Origin: Chromatiales bacterium | GTDB lineage: Bacteria; Pseudomonadota; Gammaproteobacteria; Chromatiales; Chromatiaceae | Length of the DNA: 17,136 nt | Assembly: GCA_024762485.1 (NCBI GenBank) | Contig: JANTHH010000028.1 | Coordinates: 1 to 17,136 of the forward strand | Direction of reading: 5' to 3' | Made by a program: the position numbers and the translations under genes | In this document: positions 8,072 to 15,208 of the stretch, piece by piece | Position numbering within the stretch: the stretch's first letter is position 1 | How the letters are laid out: each line of letters opens with the position of its first letter | The notes under the pieces: model-generated | What the model saw: the letters and a program-made list of their open reading frames with translations, nothing else | Told to the model about the DNA's origin: nothing | Database searches by the model: none

Positions 8072-9418
8072 TCAGTGTGGCAGGCCGAGGCCACCACCTT
8101 TCATATTCGACTTCTTCATCAGCCCTTCGTACTGGTGCGACATCATGTGTGCCTGCACTTGGGCCATGAAATCCATAATCACGACAACGACGATCAGCAA
8201 CGAGGTTCCGCCAAAATAAAACGGCACGTTCCAGCCGACGATGAGAAATTCCGGCATCAGGCAGACCAGGGTGATGTATGCCGCGCCAGCGAGGGTCAAC
8301 CGGGACATCACTTGATCGATATACCTGGCGGTCTGCTCACCGGGCCGGATACCGGGTATGAATGCACCGGAACGCTTCAGATTATCTGCCGTTTCCTTCG
8401 AATTGAAGACCAGCGCAGTATAGAAGAAGCAGAAGAATATGATCGCTGCTGCATACAGCACCACATAGAGTGGTTGACCTGGCGATACCATTGCCACCAG
8501 ATCCTGTAGCCAGCGCATATTGTCACTCGTGCCCAGCCCCTGTGCGATGGTCGTCGGAAAGAGGATGATACTGGATGCAAAGATGGGCGGTATTACACCG
8601 GCCATATTGAGCTTGAGAGGCAGGTGGCTTGATTGTGCCGCAAACATCTTCCGCCCCTGCTGGCGTTGCGCATAATTCACCGTGATCCTGCGCTGCCCAC
8701 GTTCGACAAATACAACGAACACGGTGACTGCCATCGCCAAGGCAAACAAGAACAGCGCAAACAGCGGGTGCATCTCGCCGTTGTTCACCAGCTCAATCAC
8801 TGCACCGAACGCAGAGGGAAGTCCAGCGACGATACCGGCAAAGATGATCATCGAGATCCCGTTACCCAATCCACGCTCGGTAATCTGCTCACCCAGCCAC
8901 ATCAGAAACATGGTTCCGGTCACCAGTGACACTGCAGCTGTGAAGACAAACCCGGGTCCGCCACCCATCACAATGTTCATTCCGGCAACAGTCTGACCCT
9001 GGAGTGCAACCGAGATACCGACCGCCTGGAATGTCGCCAGCACCAAGGTGCCATAACGCGTGTATTGGGTAATCTTGCGACGACCTGACTCACCTTCTTT
9101 CTTCAGTTGCTCAAGCTTCGGACTGACCACTGTCAGCAGCTGCATGATGATGGATGCCGAGATGTATGGCATCACGCCGAGCGCAAACAGCGAGGCACGC
9201 TCCAAGGCACCACCTGAGAACATGTTGAACATGTCCAGAATCGAGCCCTGCTGTTGCCCGAAAAGCGCCGCCAGCGCACCAGGATTAACGCCCGGGACAG
9301 GGATAAAGGTCCCGACCCTATAGACGATAAGCGCCCCGAGGAGGAAAAACAGGCGCTGGCGCAATTCGGTGAACTGCCCCGCCTGTATACCACCTGGCAT
9401 TGCCGGCTTTGATGCCAT
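8072..9418 (-). CDS. secY: Protein translocase subunit SecY
   Basis: Channel-forming subunit of the SecYEG translocon in the inner membrane. The 448 residues carry about ten hydrophobic helices. Conserved blocks include VGTFIPVPGVNP with the plug region after it (about 35-75), LGVMPYISASIIMQLLTVV, ITERGLGNGISMIIFAGI, PLKLNMAGVIPPIFASSII, and the cytosolic loop FNSKETADNLKRSGAFIPG with IRPGEQTARYID. The C-terminus is short and basic. It starts 6 bp after rplO stops, with AGCAGGT next to the ATG, and is followed by rpmJ. The length is close to E. coli SecY (443) and no helix is missing. Confidence 0.99.
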   Translation of the reverse strand: MASKPAMPGGIQAGQFTELRQRLFFLLGALIVYRVGTFIPVPGVNPGALAALFGQQQGSILDMFNMFSGGALERASLFALGVMPYISASIIMQLLTVVSPKLEQLKKEGESGRRKITQYTRYGTLVLATFQAVGISVALQGQTVAGMNIVMGGGPGFVFTAAVSLVTGTMFLMWLGEQITERGLGNGISMIIFAGIVAGLPSAFGAVIELVNNGEMHPLFALFLFALAMAVTVFVVFVERGQRRITVNYAQRQQGRKMFAAQSSHLPLKLNMAGVIPPIFASSIILFPTTIAQGLGTSDNMRWLQDLVAMVSPGQPLYVVLYAAAIIFFCFFYTALVFNSKETADNLKRSGAFIPGIRPGEQTARYIDQVMSRLTLAGAAYITLVCLMPEFLIVGWNVPFYFGGTSLLIVVVVIMDFMAQVQAHMMSHQYEGLMKKSNMKGGGLGLPH

Positions 9419-9424
9419 ACCTGC

Positions 9425-9859
9425 TTACGCCTCGACCTTGCCGCCAGCGGCCTCGATCGCTGCCTTCGCACCCTTGGTGGCTCGCAGCCCCTTGACCGTC
9501 ACTGCCCGGGTGATTTCGCCAGACAGAATGACCTTTGCTCGCTTCATCGTGCGCGGTAGAACGTCTGCCACGTACAAAGCCTCCATGTCGACGACATCCA
9601 CTCCGAGCTTGTCGAGCTCGTTGAGACGGATCTCGGCAGTTGTCTTACCCAGACGCGAACGGAAGCCGACCTTTGGCAGTCGACGCTGCAACGGCATCTG
9701 GCCGCCTTCGAAGCCAACCTTGTGGAAACCGCCCGAACGGGATTTCTGACCCTTGTGGCCTCGACCGCCGGTCTTTCCCAAGCCACTGCCGATGCCGCGG
9801 CCTACACGTTTACGATCTGCCCGGCTACCCGACGCGGGCTTTAATGAATTAAGACGCAT
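9425..9859 (-). CDS. rplO: 50S ribosomal protein L15
   Basis: Large-subunit assembly protein that binds 23S rRNA late in assembly. The 144 residues match the E. coli length. The glycine-rich basic N-terminal extension is clear: RKRVGRGIGSGLGKTGGRGH and GQKSRSGGFHKVGFEGGQMP, followed by LQRRLPKVGF. The ATG at 9859 shares its A with the rpmD stop codon (TGATG), which marks translational coupling; a GTG one codon earlier is also in frame but the ATG gives the family start MRLNSLKPASGS. The GGAGGGT before it serves as Shine-Dalgarno. Confidence 0.98.
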   Translation of the reverse strand: MRLNSLKPASGSRADRKRVGRGIGSGLGKTGGRGHKGQKSRSGGFHKVGFEGGQMPLQRRLPKVGFRSRLGKTTAEIRLNELDKLGVDVVDMEALYVADVLPRTMKRAKVILSGEITRAVTVKGLRATKGAKAAIEAAGGKVEA

Positions 9860-10050
9860 CACGCACCCTCCACGATTTCGACCATGTAGTTGACGCGATT
9901 GACCATGCCGCGGGTCGAAGGCGTATCCTCGACCTCGACCTCATGGTGCATGCGACGCAGACCCAAGCCCTTGACACAGGCCTTGTGGCTGGCGAGTCGA
10001 CCACTGGTGGAACGCACCAGCTTGACCTTCATCATCTTTTTGTCAGCCAT
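9859..10050 (-). CDS. rpmD: 50S ribosomal protein L30
   Basis: Small large-subunit protein. The 63 residues, slightly longer than E. coli (59), show KLVRSTSGRLASHKACVKGL followed by GLRRMHHEVEVEDTPSTRGM and VNRVNYMVEIVE, the complete L30 fold. It starts 5 bp after rpsE with GGGGT as Shine-Dalgarno and overlaps rplO by one base. Alternative start codons at residues 6 and 7 are possible but the ribosome-binding site favours the first ATG. Confidence 0.97.
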   Translation of the reverse strand: MADKKMMKVKLVRSTSGRLASHKACVKGLGLRRMHHEVEVEDTPSTRGMVNRVNYMVEIVEGA

Positions 10051-10055
10051 GACGG

Positions 10056-10562
10056 TTACCCCAGGATTTCTTCAACGGTCTTGCCGCGTTTGGCTGCGAC
10101 ATCTTCGCTACTGACCATGTTCATCAGGCCATTCATGGTCGCGCGCACCACGTTCACCGGGTTGTTGCTCCCGATACACTTGGCGAGGACATTATGCACA
10201 CCGACGACCTCGAAGATCGCGCGCATGGCACCACCCGCAATGATGCCAGTACCTGCAGAGGCCGGCTTCATATAGACCTTCGCGGCACCGTGCCGACCAT
10301 TGATCGGATACTGAAGGGTTCCCTCCTTCACCTTGACACTGACCATATTCTTGCGGGCGTCTTCCATTGCCTTCTGGATTGCGATCGGCACTTCCTTGGA
10401 CTTGCCGGTTCCGAAGCCAACCTTGCCCTCACCGTCTCCGACGACGACCAGAGCGGAGAAGCCGAAGACCCGGCCACCCTTAACCACCTTTGCCACGCGA
10501 TTGACGGTGATCAGTTTTTCAATCAGATCGTCGCCCGTCGCCTTTGTGTCGTAATTAGCCAT
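10056..10562 (-). CDS. rpsE: 30S ribosomal protein S5
   Basis: Small-subunit protein at the mRNA entry site; with S4 it shapes decoding accuracy. The 168 residues (E. coli 167) include the S5 signature VVKGGRVFGFSALVVVGDGE and GKVGFGTGKSKEVPIAIQKA at about residues 26-66, then the C-terminal domain with PASAGTGIIAGGAMRAIFEV and VGVHNVLAKCIGSNNPVNVV. It begins 11 bp after rplR with AAGAGGAAG as a strong Shine-Dalgarno. No unusual feature is seen. Confidence 0.99.
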   Translation of the reverse strand: MANYDTKATGDDLIEKLITVNRVAKVVKGGRVFGFSALVVVGDGEGKVGFGTGKSKEVPIAIQKAMEDARKNMVSVKVKEGTLQYPINGRHGAAKVYMKPASAGTGIIAGGAMRAIFEVVGVHNVLAKCIGSNNPVNVVRATMNGLMNMVSSEDVAAKRGKTVEEILG

Positions 10563-10573
10563 CGGTCTTCCTC

Positions 10574-10933
10574 TTAGAACTGCAGCCCGTTTTCACGGGC
10601 GGCATCTGCCAACGCCTTGACGCGGCCGTGATAACGGAAGCCCGAGCGATCAAAGGCGACCTGCTCGATACCGGCAGCTTTAGCGCGCTCAGCAATGAAT
10701 TTACCCACCACGGCGGCAGCCGCAGCGTTACCTTTGCTGCCTTCGATGCCAGCAGCGACATCTTTATCCAGCGTCGATGCACTGGCAATGACACTGGAGC
10801 CATTGGGTGCTATCACCTGCGCGTAGATATGGCGAGGCGTACGGTGGATGGCGAGGCGGTGCGCACCGATCTCGCGAATCTTCGCGCGTGCACGGCGTGC
10901 GCGCCGTATGCGACTTGTCTTCTTGTCCATCAT
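10574..10933 (-). CDS. rplR: 50S ribosomal protein L18
   Basis: Large-subunit protein binding 5S rRNA in the central protuberance. The 119 residues begin MMDKKTSRIRRARRARAKIR, a basic N-terminal arm, followed by HRTPRHIYAQVIAPNGSSVI and AFDRSGFRYHGRVKALADAA with the ending RENGLQF. Two adjacent ATG codons (10933 and 10930) open the gene; the GGGG Shine-Dalgarno is 8 nt from the first and 11 from the second, so I keep the first, though the E. coli protein aligns with the second. It is 12 bp after rplF. Confidence 0.98.
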   Translation of the reverse strand: MMDKKTSRIRRARRARAKIREIGAHRLAIHRTPRHIYAQVIAPNGSSVIASASTLDKDVAAGIEGSKGNAAAAAVVGKFIAERAKAAGIEQVAFDRSGFRYHGRVKALADAARENGLQF

Positions 10934-10945
10934 CGTAACGACCCC

Positions 10946-11479
10946 TTACTTCTTCTTCGTCTCTTTGCGGATGATATGCTCATCCGCATAGCGAACACCC
11001 TTGCCCTTGTAGGGCTCCGGCGGACGGAAGCTGCGTAGTTCCGCTGCCACCTGACCAACACGCTGCTTGTCACAACCCGAAACAATGATCTCGGTCTGGG
11101 ACGGGGTGTCGATCGTGATGCCATCCGGAACGGTGTAGTCAATCGGATGCGAGAAGCCAAGATTGAGATTCAGGACCTTGCCCTTACCCTGGGCACGATA
11201 TCCCACACCAACCAACTGCAGCTTCTTTTCAAACCCGGCGCTGACGCCCGTCACCATATTGTTGGCAATGGCGCGCATGGTGCCGGCCATGGCCCAAGCA
11301 GCCTTCGACTCGGAACGCGGCGAGAAGCGGATTTCCCCATCTTCTTTTTCAAAGGCAACGTCGTCATGGATATCCATGGTCATGGTGCCCTTCGGTCCCT
11401 TCACGGTGATTGACTGCCCGGAAATCTGGACATCGACTCCCGAGGCGAGGGCAACCGGCGCTTTAGCGATACGTGACAT
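10946..11479 (-). CDS. rplF: 50S ribosomal protein L6
   Basis: Large-subunit protein near the factor-binding region and sarcin-ricin loop. The 177 residues (same as E. coli) form two homologous domains: the first with MSRIAKAPVALASGVDVQIS and ITVKGPKGTMTMDI, the second with LQLVGVGYRAQGKGKVLNLN and LGFSHPIDY. The L6 signature RSFRPPEPYKGKGVRYADE stands near the end, followed by a lysine-rich tail. It starts 13 bp after rpsH with TAGGGGG as Shine-Dalgarno. Confidence 0.99.
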   Translation of the reverse strand: MSRIAKAPVALASGVDVQISGQSITVKGPKGTMTMDIHDDVAFEKEDGEIRFSPRSESKAAWAMAGTMRAIANNMVTGVSAGFEKKLQLVGVGYRAQGKGKVLNLNLGFSHPIDYTVPDGITIDTPSQTEIIVSGCDKQRVGQVAAELRSFRPPEPYKGKGVRYADEHIIRKETKKK

Positions 11480-11492
11480 GCTTTACCCCCTA

Positions 11493-11888
11493 TCAGGCGA
11501 CAAAGGCGATGACTTCGCCACCGTGACCCTGCTTGCGCGCGTCACGGTCTGTCATCATGCCCTTGGAGGTTGAAACGATTGCCACACCGAGACCGTCGCG
11601 CACTTGCGGCAACTCATCCCGACCCTTGTAAATGCGCAGCCCGGGGCGACTGACCCGCTTGATCATCTCAATCACCGGGCGACCTTGGAAGTATTTCAGC
11701 GCGACAGTCAGAACCGGCTTGCCGTCAAGATCTCCGGCGGAGAAGTCCTTGATGTAGCCTTCGTCCTTAAGAAGTTGCGCGATTGCGCTCTTTAGCTTGG
11801 AAGCAGGCATGGTCACAGACTCTTTGCCTGCCTGTTGGCCGTTACGGATGCGTGTCAGCATATCCGCAATCGGATCAGACATACTCAT
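11493..11888 (-). CDS. rpsH: 30S ribosomal protein S8
   Basis: 16S rRNA-binding protein and, in E. coli, the translational repressor of the spc operon. The 131 residues begin MSMSDPIADMLTRIRNGQQA, as in E. coli, and contain YFQGRPVIEMIKRVSRPGLR, IYKGRDELPQVRDGLGVAIV and the signature STSKGMMTDRDARK. AGGAG precedes the first ATG by 7 nt; a second in-frame ATG two codons later is less well spaced. The gene follows an unusually long 119-bp gap that holds a terminator-like hairpin. Confidence 0.98.
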   Translation of the reverse strand: MSMSDPIADMLTRIRNGQQAGKESVTMPASKLKSAIAQLLKDEGYIKDFSAGDLDGKPVLTVALKYFQGRPVIEMIKRVSRPGLRIYKGRDELPQVRDGLGVAIVSTSKGMMTDRDARKQGHGGEVIAFVA

Positions 11889-11939
11889 GTATGGCTCCTT
11901 GGGTCAATCCACCATCAGCGGCGTGATACCCGAGTTGAC

Positions 11940-11966
11940 AAAAACGGCCCCCGAGCGAGGGAGCCG
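11940..11966 (-). terminator. Terminator-like hairpin within the spc operon
   Basis: On the minus strand CGGCTCCC, loop TCGCTC, GGGGGCCG gives an 8-bp stem (11966-11945) with one G-U wobble, followed directly by TTTTT (11944-11940). On the plus strand the same position would be a C-A mismatch and no T-run follows, so the element is oriented with the operon. Because rpsH to rpmJ must be transcribed through it, it is probably a partial terminator, attenuator or 3'-end protecting structure rather than a full stop. Confidence 0.6.
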
Positions 11967-12007
11967 CATAAAATAACCGAAGCGAAAAAAAAATGCCAGC
12001 GTTGTGT

Positions 12008-12313
12008 TTACCAGCTCGCCTTGACCAGCCCCGGCACATCACCTCGCATAGCGGCTTCGCGCAGCTTGTTGCGGCAAAGCCCGAACTTGCGGTAGACAGC
12101 GTGCGGGCGGCCGGAGATGCGGCAACGACGCTGCTGGCGAGCCTGGCTGGCGTCACGCGGCAAGCGCTGCAGCTTCAGCACAGCCATGTCGATATCCTCG
12201 TTGCTGGCATTGCGATCATTGATGATCGCCTTCAACTCCGCACGCTTGCGTGCATAGCGGGCTGCCAGTTTTGCTCGTTTGGCCTCGCGGGCCAGCATGC
12301 TTTTCTTTGCCAT
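12008..12313 (-). CDS. rpsN: 30S ribosomal protein S14 (long, zinc-free form)
   Basis: Small-subunit head protein. The 101 residues equal the E. coli length and begin MAKKSMLAREAKRAKLAARY. The central block KLQRLPRDASQARQQRRCRI is followed by SGRPHAVYRKFGLCRNKLRE and the end GLVKASW. The two CxxC pairs of the short zinc-binding form are absent (only single cysteines in RRCR and LCRN). It starts 17 bp after rplE with a GAGAGA Shine-Dalgarno. Its stop codon is followed by the long gap with a T9 tract and a hairpin. Confidence 0.98.
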   Translation of the reverse strand: MAKKSMLAREAKRAKLAARYARKRAELKAIINDRNASNEDIDMAVLKLQRLPRDASQARQQRRCRISGRPHAVYRKFGLCRNKLREAAMRGDVPGLVKASW

Positions 12314-12330
12314 ATCTCTCTGCTACCCAG

Positions 12331-12867
12331 TTACTTGAACGGGAAGTTGAAGCCCTCCAGCAGCGCCCGGCCTTCCTCGGCCGACCGCGCGGAGGTCGTG
12401 ATGCTGATATCCATACCCCGAATCGCATCGATCTTGTCGTAATCGATTTCCGGGAAAATAATCTGTTCCTTGACGCCCATGCTGTAGTTGCCCTGACCGT
12501 CAAAGGACTTCGCGGAAAGACCCCGGAAATCACGAATACGTGGAATGGAGATATTGATCAGGCGATCCAGAAATTCATACATCCGGTCACGACGCAGGGT
12601 GACCTTGCAACCGATAGCCCAGCCATCACGGAGCTTGAAGCTCGCGACCGACTTGCGGGCCTTGGTGACAATCGGCTTCTGGCCGGCGATCTTGGTCATA
12701 TCACCAACGGCAAACTCCATGATCTTGCGATCACCCAACGCTTCACCCACACCCATATTCAGAGTGATCTTCTCGATCCGGGGCACCTGCATGATGCTGG
12801 AGTAGCCGAACTTCTCCATCAATGCAGGTACGACCTTCTCTTTATAGTGATCCTGTAATCTTGCCAT
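12331..12867 (-). CDS. rplE: 50S ribosomal protein L5
   Basis: 5S rRNA-binding protein that contacts P-site tRNA and S13 across the subunit bridge. The 178 residues from the ATG at 12867 (E. coli 179) read MARLQDHYKEKVVPALMEKF, then the signature VPRIEKITLNMGVGEALGDR, KIAGQKPIVTKARKSVASFK, and RGMDISITTSARSAEEGRAL near the C-terminus. A GTG sits immediately before the ATG in frame, but the family start is the ATG. The GGCGGAT Shine-Dalgarno is weak. The gap to rplX is 17 bp. Confidence 0.98.
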   Translation of the reverse strand: MARLQDHYKEKVVPALMEKFGYSSIMQVPRIEKITLNMGVGEALGDRKIMEFAVGDMTKIAGQKPIVTKARKSVASFKLRDGWAIGCKVTLRRDRMYEFLDRLINISIPRIRDFRGLSAKSFDGQGNYSMGVKEQIIFPEIDYDKIDAIRGMDISITTSARSAEEGRALLEGFNFPFK

Positions 12868-12884
12868 CACACTATCCGCCTTAC

Positions 12885-13205
12885 TTAAACGTCAACGACT
12901 TCGCCGTTGGACTTGAAATATCGCACCTTGCGGCCATCGTCGAGCATCTTGAATCCAACTCGGTCACCTTTCTTGGACTCCGGGTTGAACAATGCGACAT
13001 TGGACACGTCCAGAGGCATCTCCTTTTCGACGATGCCACCTGGCTCGCCCTTTTGAGGATTTGGCTTGGTGTGCTTCTTGGCCAGGTTGACATTCTCAAC
13101 CACGACGCGGCCCTCTGCCAGCACCTGGAGCACGGTTCCGCGTTTGCCCTTGTCTTTCCCTGCGAGGACGATGACGTCGTCGCCTTTACGTATTTTGTTC
13201 GCCAT
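12885..13205 (-). CDS. rplX: 50S ribosomal protein L24
   Basis: Assembly-initiating large-subunit protein that binds the 5' domain of 23S rRNA. The 106 residues (E. coli 104) contain a KOW motif in KIRKGDDVIVLAGKDKGKRG with TVLQVL (about residues 4-30), then NLAKKHTKPNPQKGEPGGIV and the closing VGFKMLDDGRKVRYFKSNGE. I chose the ATG at 13205 over the in-frame GTG at 13208; TGAGGTG, which includes the rplN stop codon, gives a Shine-Dalgarno spaced for the ATG. The gap to rplN is 8 bp. Confidence 0.98.
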   Translation of the reverse strand: MANKIRKGDDVIVLAGKDKGKRGTVLQVLAEGRVVVENVNLAKKHTKPNPQKGEPGGIVEKEMPLDVSNVALFNPESKKGDRVGFKMLDDGRKVRYFKSNGEVVDV

Positions 13206-13213
13206 CACACACC

Positions 13214-13582
13214 TCAGAGGACTTCAGGTGCGAGCGAAATGATCTTCATGAATCGCTCGCTCCGCAGTTCACGGGTTACCGGGCCGAAGATACGGGTACC
13301 AATCGGCTGGAGTTGGGTATTAAGGAGAACTGCTGCATTACCGTCGAAACGGATCACAGAACCGTCTGGACGGCGTACGCCCTTGGCGGTACGCACCACA
13401 ACAGCATTGAAGACATCTCCCTTCTTCACCTTGCCACGGGGAATAGCATCCTTTACAGACACCTTGATGATGTCCCCGATACCGGCATAGCGTCGGTGTG
13501 AACCGCCCAGTACTTTTATGCACTGAACGCGCTTCGCGCCACTATTGTCGGCCACATTCAGCATGGTCTGCATCTGGATCAT
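13214..13582 (-). CDS. rplN: 50S ribosomal protein L14
   Basis: Large-subunit interface protein near the factor-binding site. The 122 residues (E. coli 123) begin MIQMQTMLNVADNSGAKRVQ and contain YAGIGDIIKVSVKDAIPRGK and the signature GDVFNAVVVRTAKGVRRPDG, ending in ERFMKIISLAPEVL. It is the first spc-operon gene by E. coli convention. Here it follows rpsQ by only 38 bp, with no recognisable promoter between them and a weak GGGA Shine-Dalgarno. Confidence 0.99.
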   Translation of the reverse strand: MIQMQTMLNVADNSGAKRVQCIKVLGGSHRRYAGIGDIIKVSVKDAIPRGKVKKGDVFNAVVVRTAKGVRRPDGSVIRFDGNAAVLLNTQLQPIGTRIFGPVTRELRSERFMKIISLAPEVL

Positions 13583-13620
13583 GACACTATCCCACTAAAA
13601 TCTATGTTGATGTATAGCAC

Positions 13621-13878
13621 TCAGCTCGAGCGCTCGATCAGCTTGACGAGGCGCCACGTCTTGCTCTTCGACAGCGGACGACACTGTTCGACCAGCACAA
13701 CGTCGCCGATCTGACAGTCGTTGTTTGCATCGTGCGCATGCACCTTGGTGGAGCGACGAATGTACTTACCGTAGATCGGGTGCTTAACCTTACGTTCGAC
13801 CATGACAGTGATGGTCTTATCCATCTTGTCACTGGTCACACGCCCCTGCAGTGTGCGATTAGGTGTTGCTTCGCTCAT
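13621..13878 (-). CDS. rpsQ: 30S ribosomal protein S17
   Basis: Primary 16S rRNA-binding protein of OB-fold type. The 85 residues from the ATG at 13878 (E. coli 84) show TLQGRVTSDKMDKTITVMVE, RKVKHPIYGKYIRRSTKVHA, and the signature region GDVVLVEQCRPLSKSKTWRL with VKLIER. The ATG overlaps the rpmC stop codon by one base (TGATG); a GTG one codon upstream is in frame but would not match the family start MSEATPNRTLQ. Translational coupling to rpmC is likely. Confidence 0.98.
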   Translation of the reverse strand: MSEATPNRTLQGRVTSDKMDKTITVMVERKVKHPIYGKYIRRSTKVHAHDANNDCQIGDVVLVEQCRPLSKSKTWRLVKLIERSS

Positions 13879-14075
13879 CACTCACCCGCCTTCTGTTGAG
13901 AATTCATCACTGTCTTCACCCGGGCAATATTGCGGCGCACCTCTTTCATGAGATGCGGGCGAGCCAGCTGACCCGTACCCTGTTGCATGCGCAGGTTGAA
14001 CTGTTCCTTGAGGAGCTCGAACAAGGTATCGCGCAGTTCCTGCGGCGATTTTTCTCGTAAATCAGATGCTTTCAT
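13878..14075 (-). CDS. rpmC: 50S ribosomal protein L29
   Basis: Two-helix protein beside the peptide exit tunnel. The 65 residues from the ATG at 14075 read MKASDLREKSPQELRDTLFE followed by LLKEQFNLRMQQGTGQLARP and VRRNIARVKTVMN, the standard L29 helical hairpin. The ATG shares one base with the rplP stop (TGATG) and a preceding in-frame GTG is possible. The protein is about the same length as in E. coli (63). Confidence 0.97.
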   Translation of the reverse strand: MKASDLREKSPQELRDTLFELLKEQFNLRMQQGTGQLARPHLMKEVRRNIARVKTVMNSQQKAGE

Positions 14076-14488
14076 CACATGATCACCCGCTTGGTGAAGG
14101 CGGTCTGAACGGGCAGCTTGGCTGCAGCCAGGGCAAAGGCCTCGCGCGCCAGGTCCTCATCTACACCTTCAATTTCATAGAGCATGCGTCCGGGTTGGAT
14201 CTGCGCGACCCAATACTCGACGTTACCCTTACCTTTACCCATCCGCACTTCGAGAGGTTTCTTGCTGATAGGCTTATCAGGGAAGACCCGGATCCAGAGC
14301 TTTCCACCACGCTTCACATGACGGGTAATCGTGCGGCGAGCCGCCTCGATCTGGCGCGCGGTTATGCGACCGCGGCCAACCGCCTTGAGACCGAATTCTC
14401 CAAAGCTCACCTTGCTGCCGGTGTTCGCCAGGCCACGATTTCGACCCTTGAACTGCTTGCGGAATTTCGTACGTTTAGGCTGCAACAT
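14075..14488 (-). CDS. rplP: 50S ribosomal protein L16
   Basis: Large-subunit protein at the A-site tRNA binding region. The 137 residues (E. coli 136) begin MLQPKRTKFRKQFKGRNRGL and include KAVGRGRITARQIEAARRTI, LWIRVFPDKPISKKPLEVRM and the signature GKGKGNVEYWVAQIQPGRML. It starts 3 bp after the rpsC stop, using AAGGGGA at the end of rpsC as Shine-Dalgarno, and overlaps rpmC by one base, so all three genes are tightly coupled. Confidence 0.99.
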   Translation of the reverse strand: MLQPKRTKFRKQFKGRNRGLANTGSKVSFGEFGLKAVGRGRITARQIEAARRTITRHVKRGGKLWIRVFPDKPISKKPLEVRMGKGKGNVEYWVAQIQPGRMLYEIEGVDEDLAREAFALAAAKLPVQTAFTKRVIM

Positions 14489-14491
14489 TTC

Positions 14492-15196
14492 TTAGTTCCC
14501 CTTCGCAGCTGCGCCCTTGCCCTTACCCTTGCCCTTATCAGCAGACTCTGCTTCGACAGGGACGGTATCGCCATACACTTCACCCTTGAACACCCAGACC
14601 TTGACACCGATGATGCCGTAGGTGGTGGAGGCCTCGGCAAAGCCGTAGTCGATATCGGCTCGCAGGGTATGAAGCGGCACGCGGCCTTCGCGATACCATT
14701 CACTGCGAGCGATCTCCGCTCCATTCAGACGACCCGCGATATTGACCTTGATACCCTCGGCCCCGAGACGCATGGAAGTCTGCACTGCCCGCTTCATGGC
14801 GCGACGGAACATGATTCGACGCTCAAGCTGTTGCGCAATGCTTTCAGCAACCAGCTGTGCGTCGAGCTCTGGCTTGCGGATCTCCTCGACACTGATGTGG
14901 ACGGGAATACCCATGCGCGCGGAGACTTCCTTGCGCAGGGAGTCGATATCCTCGCCTTTCTTGCCGATCACCAGTCCCGGGCGTGCGGTATGGATCGTGA
15001 TGTGCGCTGTCTTCGCCGGGCGGTCAATCTGAATCCGGCTCACAGATGCCTGCGACAGGCGGTTCTTCAGATAGTCACGCACTTCCAGATCTGTATTCAG
15101 GAGATCTGCATAGTTCTTGGAATCGGCATACCAGCGCGAAGTCCAGTCCTTGACAATGCCAAGGCGGATGCCTGTTGGATGTACTTTCTGGCCCAT
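14492..15196 (-). CDS. rpsC: 30S ribosomal protein S3
   Basis: Small-subunit head protein at the mRNA entry pore. The 234 residues (E. coli 233) begin MGQKVHPTGIRLGIVKDWTS and hold a KH RNA-binding domain with HTARPGLVIGKKGEDIDSLR (about residues 70-90), then the C-terminal domain with RRIMFRRAMKRAVQTSMRLG and GIIGVKVWVFKGEVYG. The last dozen residues form a lysine/glycine repeat (KGKGKGKG) that is lineage-variable. It starts 12 bp after rplV with a GTAGGC Shine-Dalgarno. Confidence 0.99.
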   Translation of the reverse strand: MGQKVHPTGIRLGIVKDWTSRWYADSKNYADLLNTDLEVRDYLKNRLSQASVSRIQIDRPAKTAHITIHTARPGLVIGKKGEDIDSLRKEVSARMGIPVHISVEEIRKPELDAQLVAESIAQQLERRIMFRRAMKRAVQTSMRLGAEGIKVNIAGRLNGAEIARSEWYREGRVPLHTLRADIDYGFAEASTTYGIIGVKVWVFKGEVYGDTVPVEAESADKGKGKGKGAAAKGN

Positions 15197-15208
15197 AACG
15201 TTGCCTAC

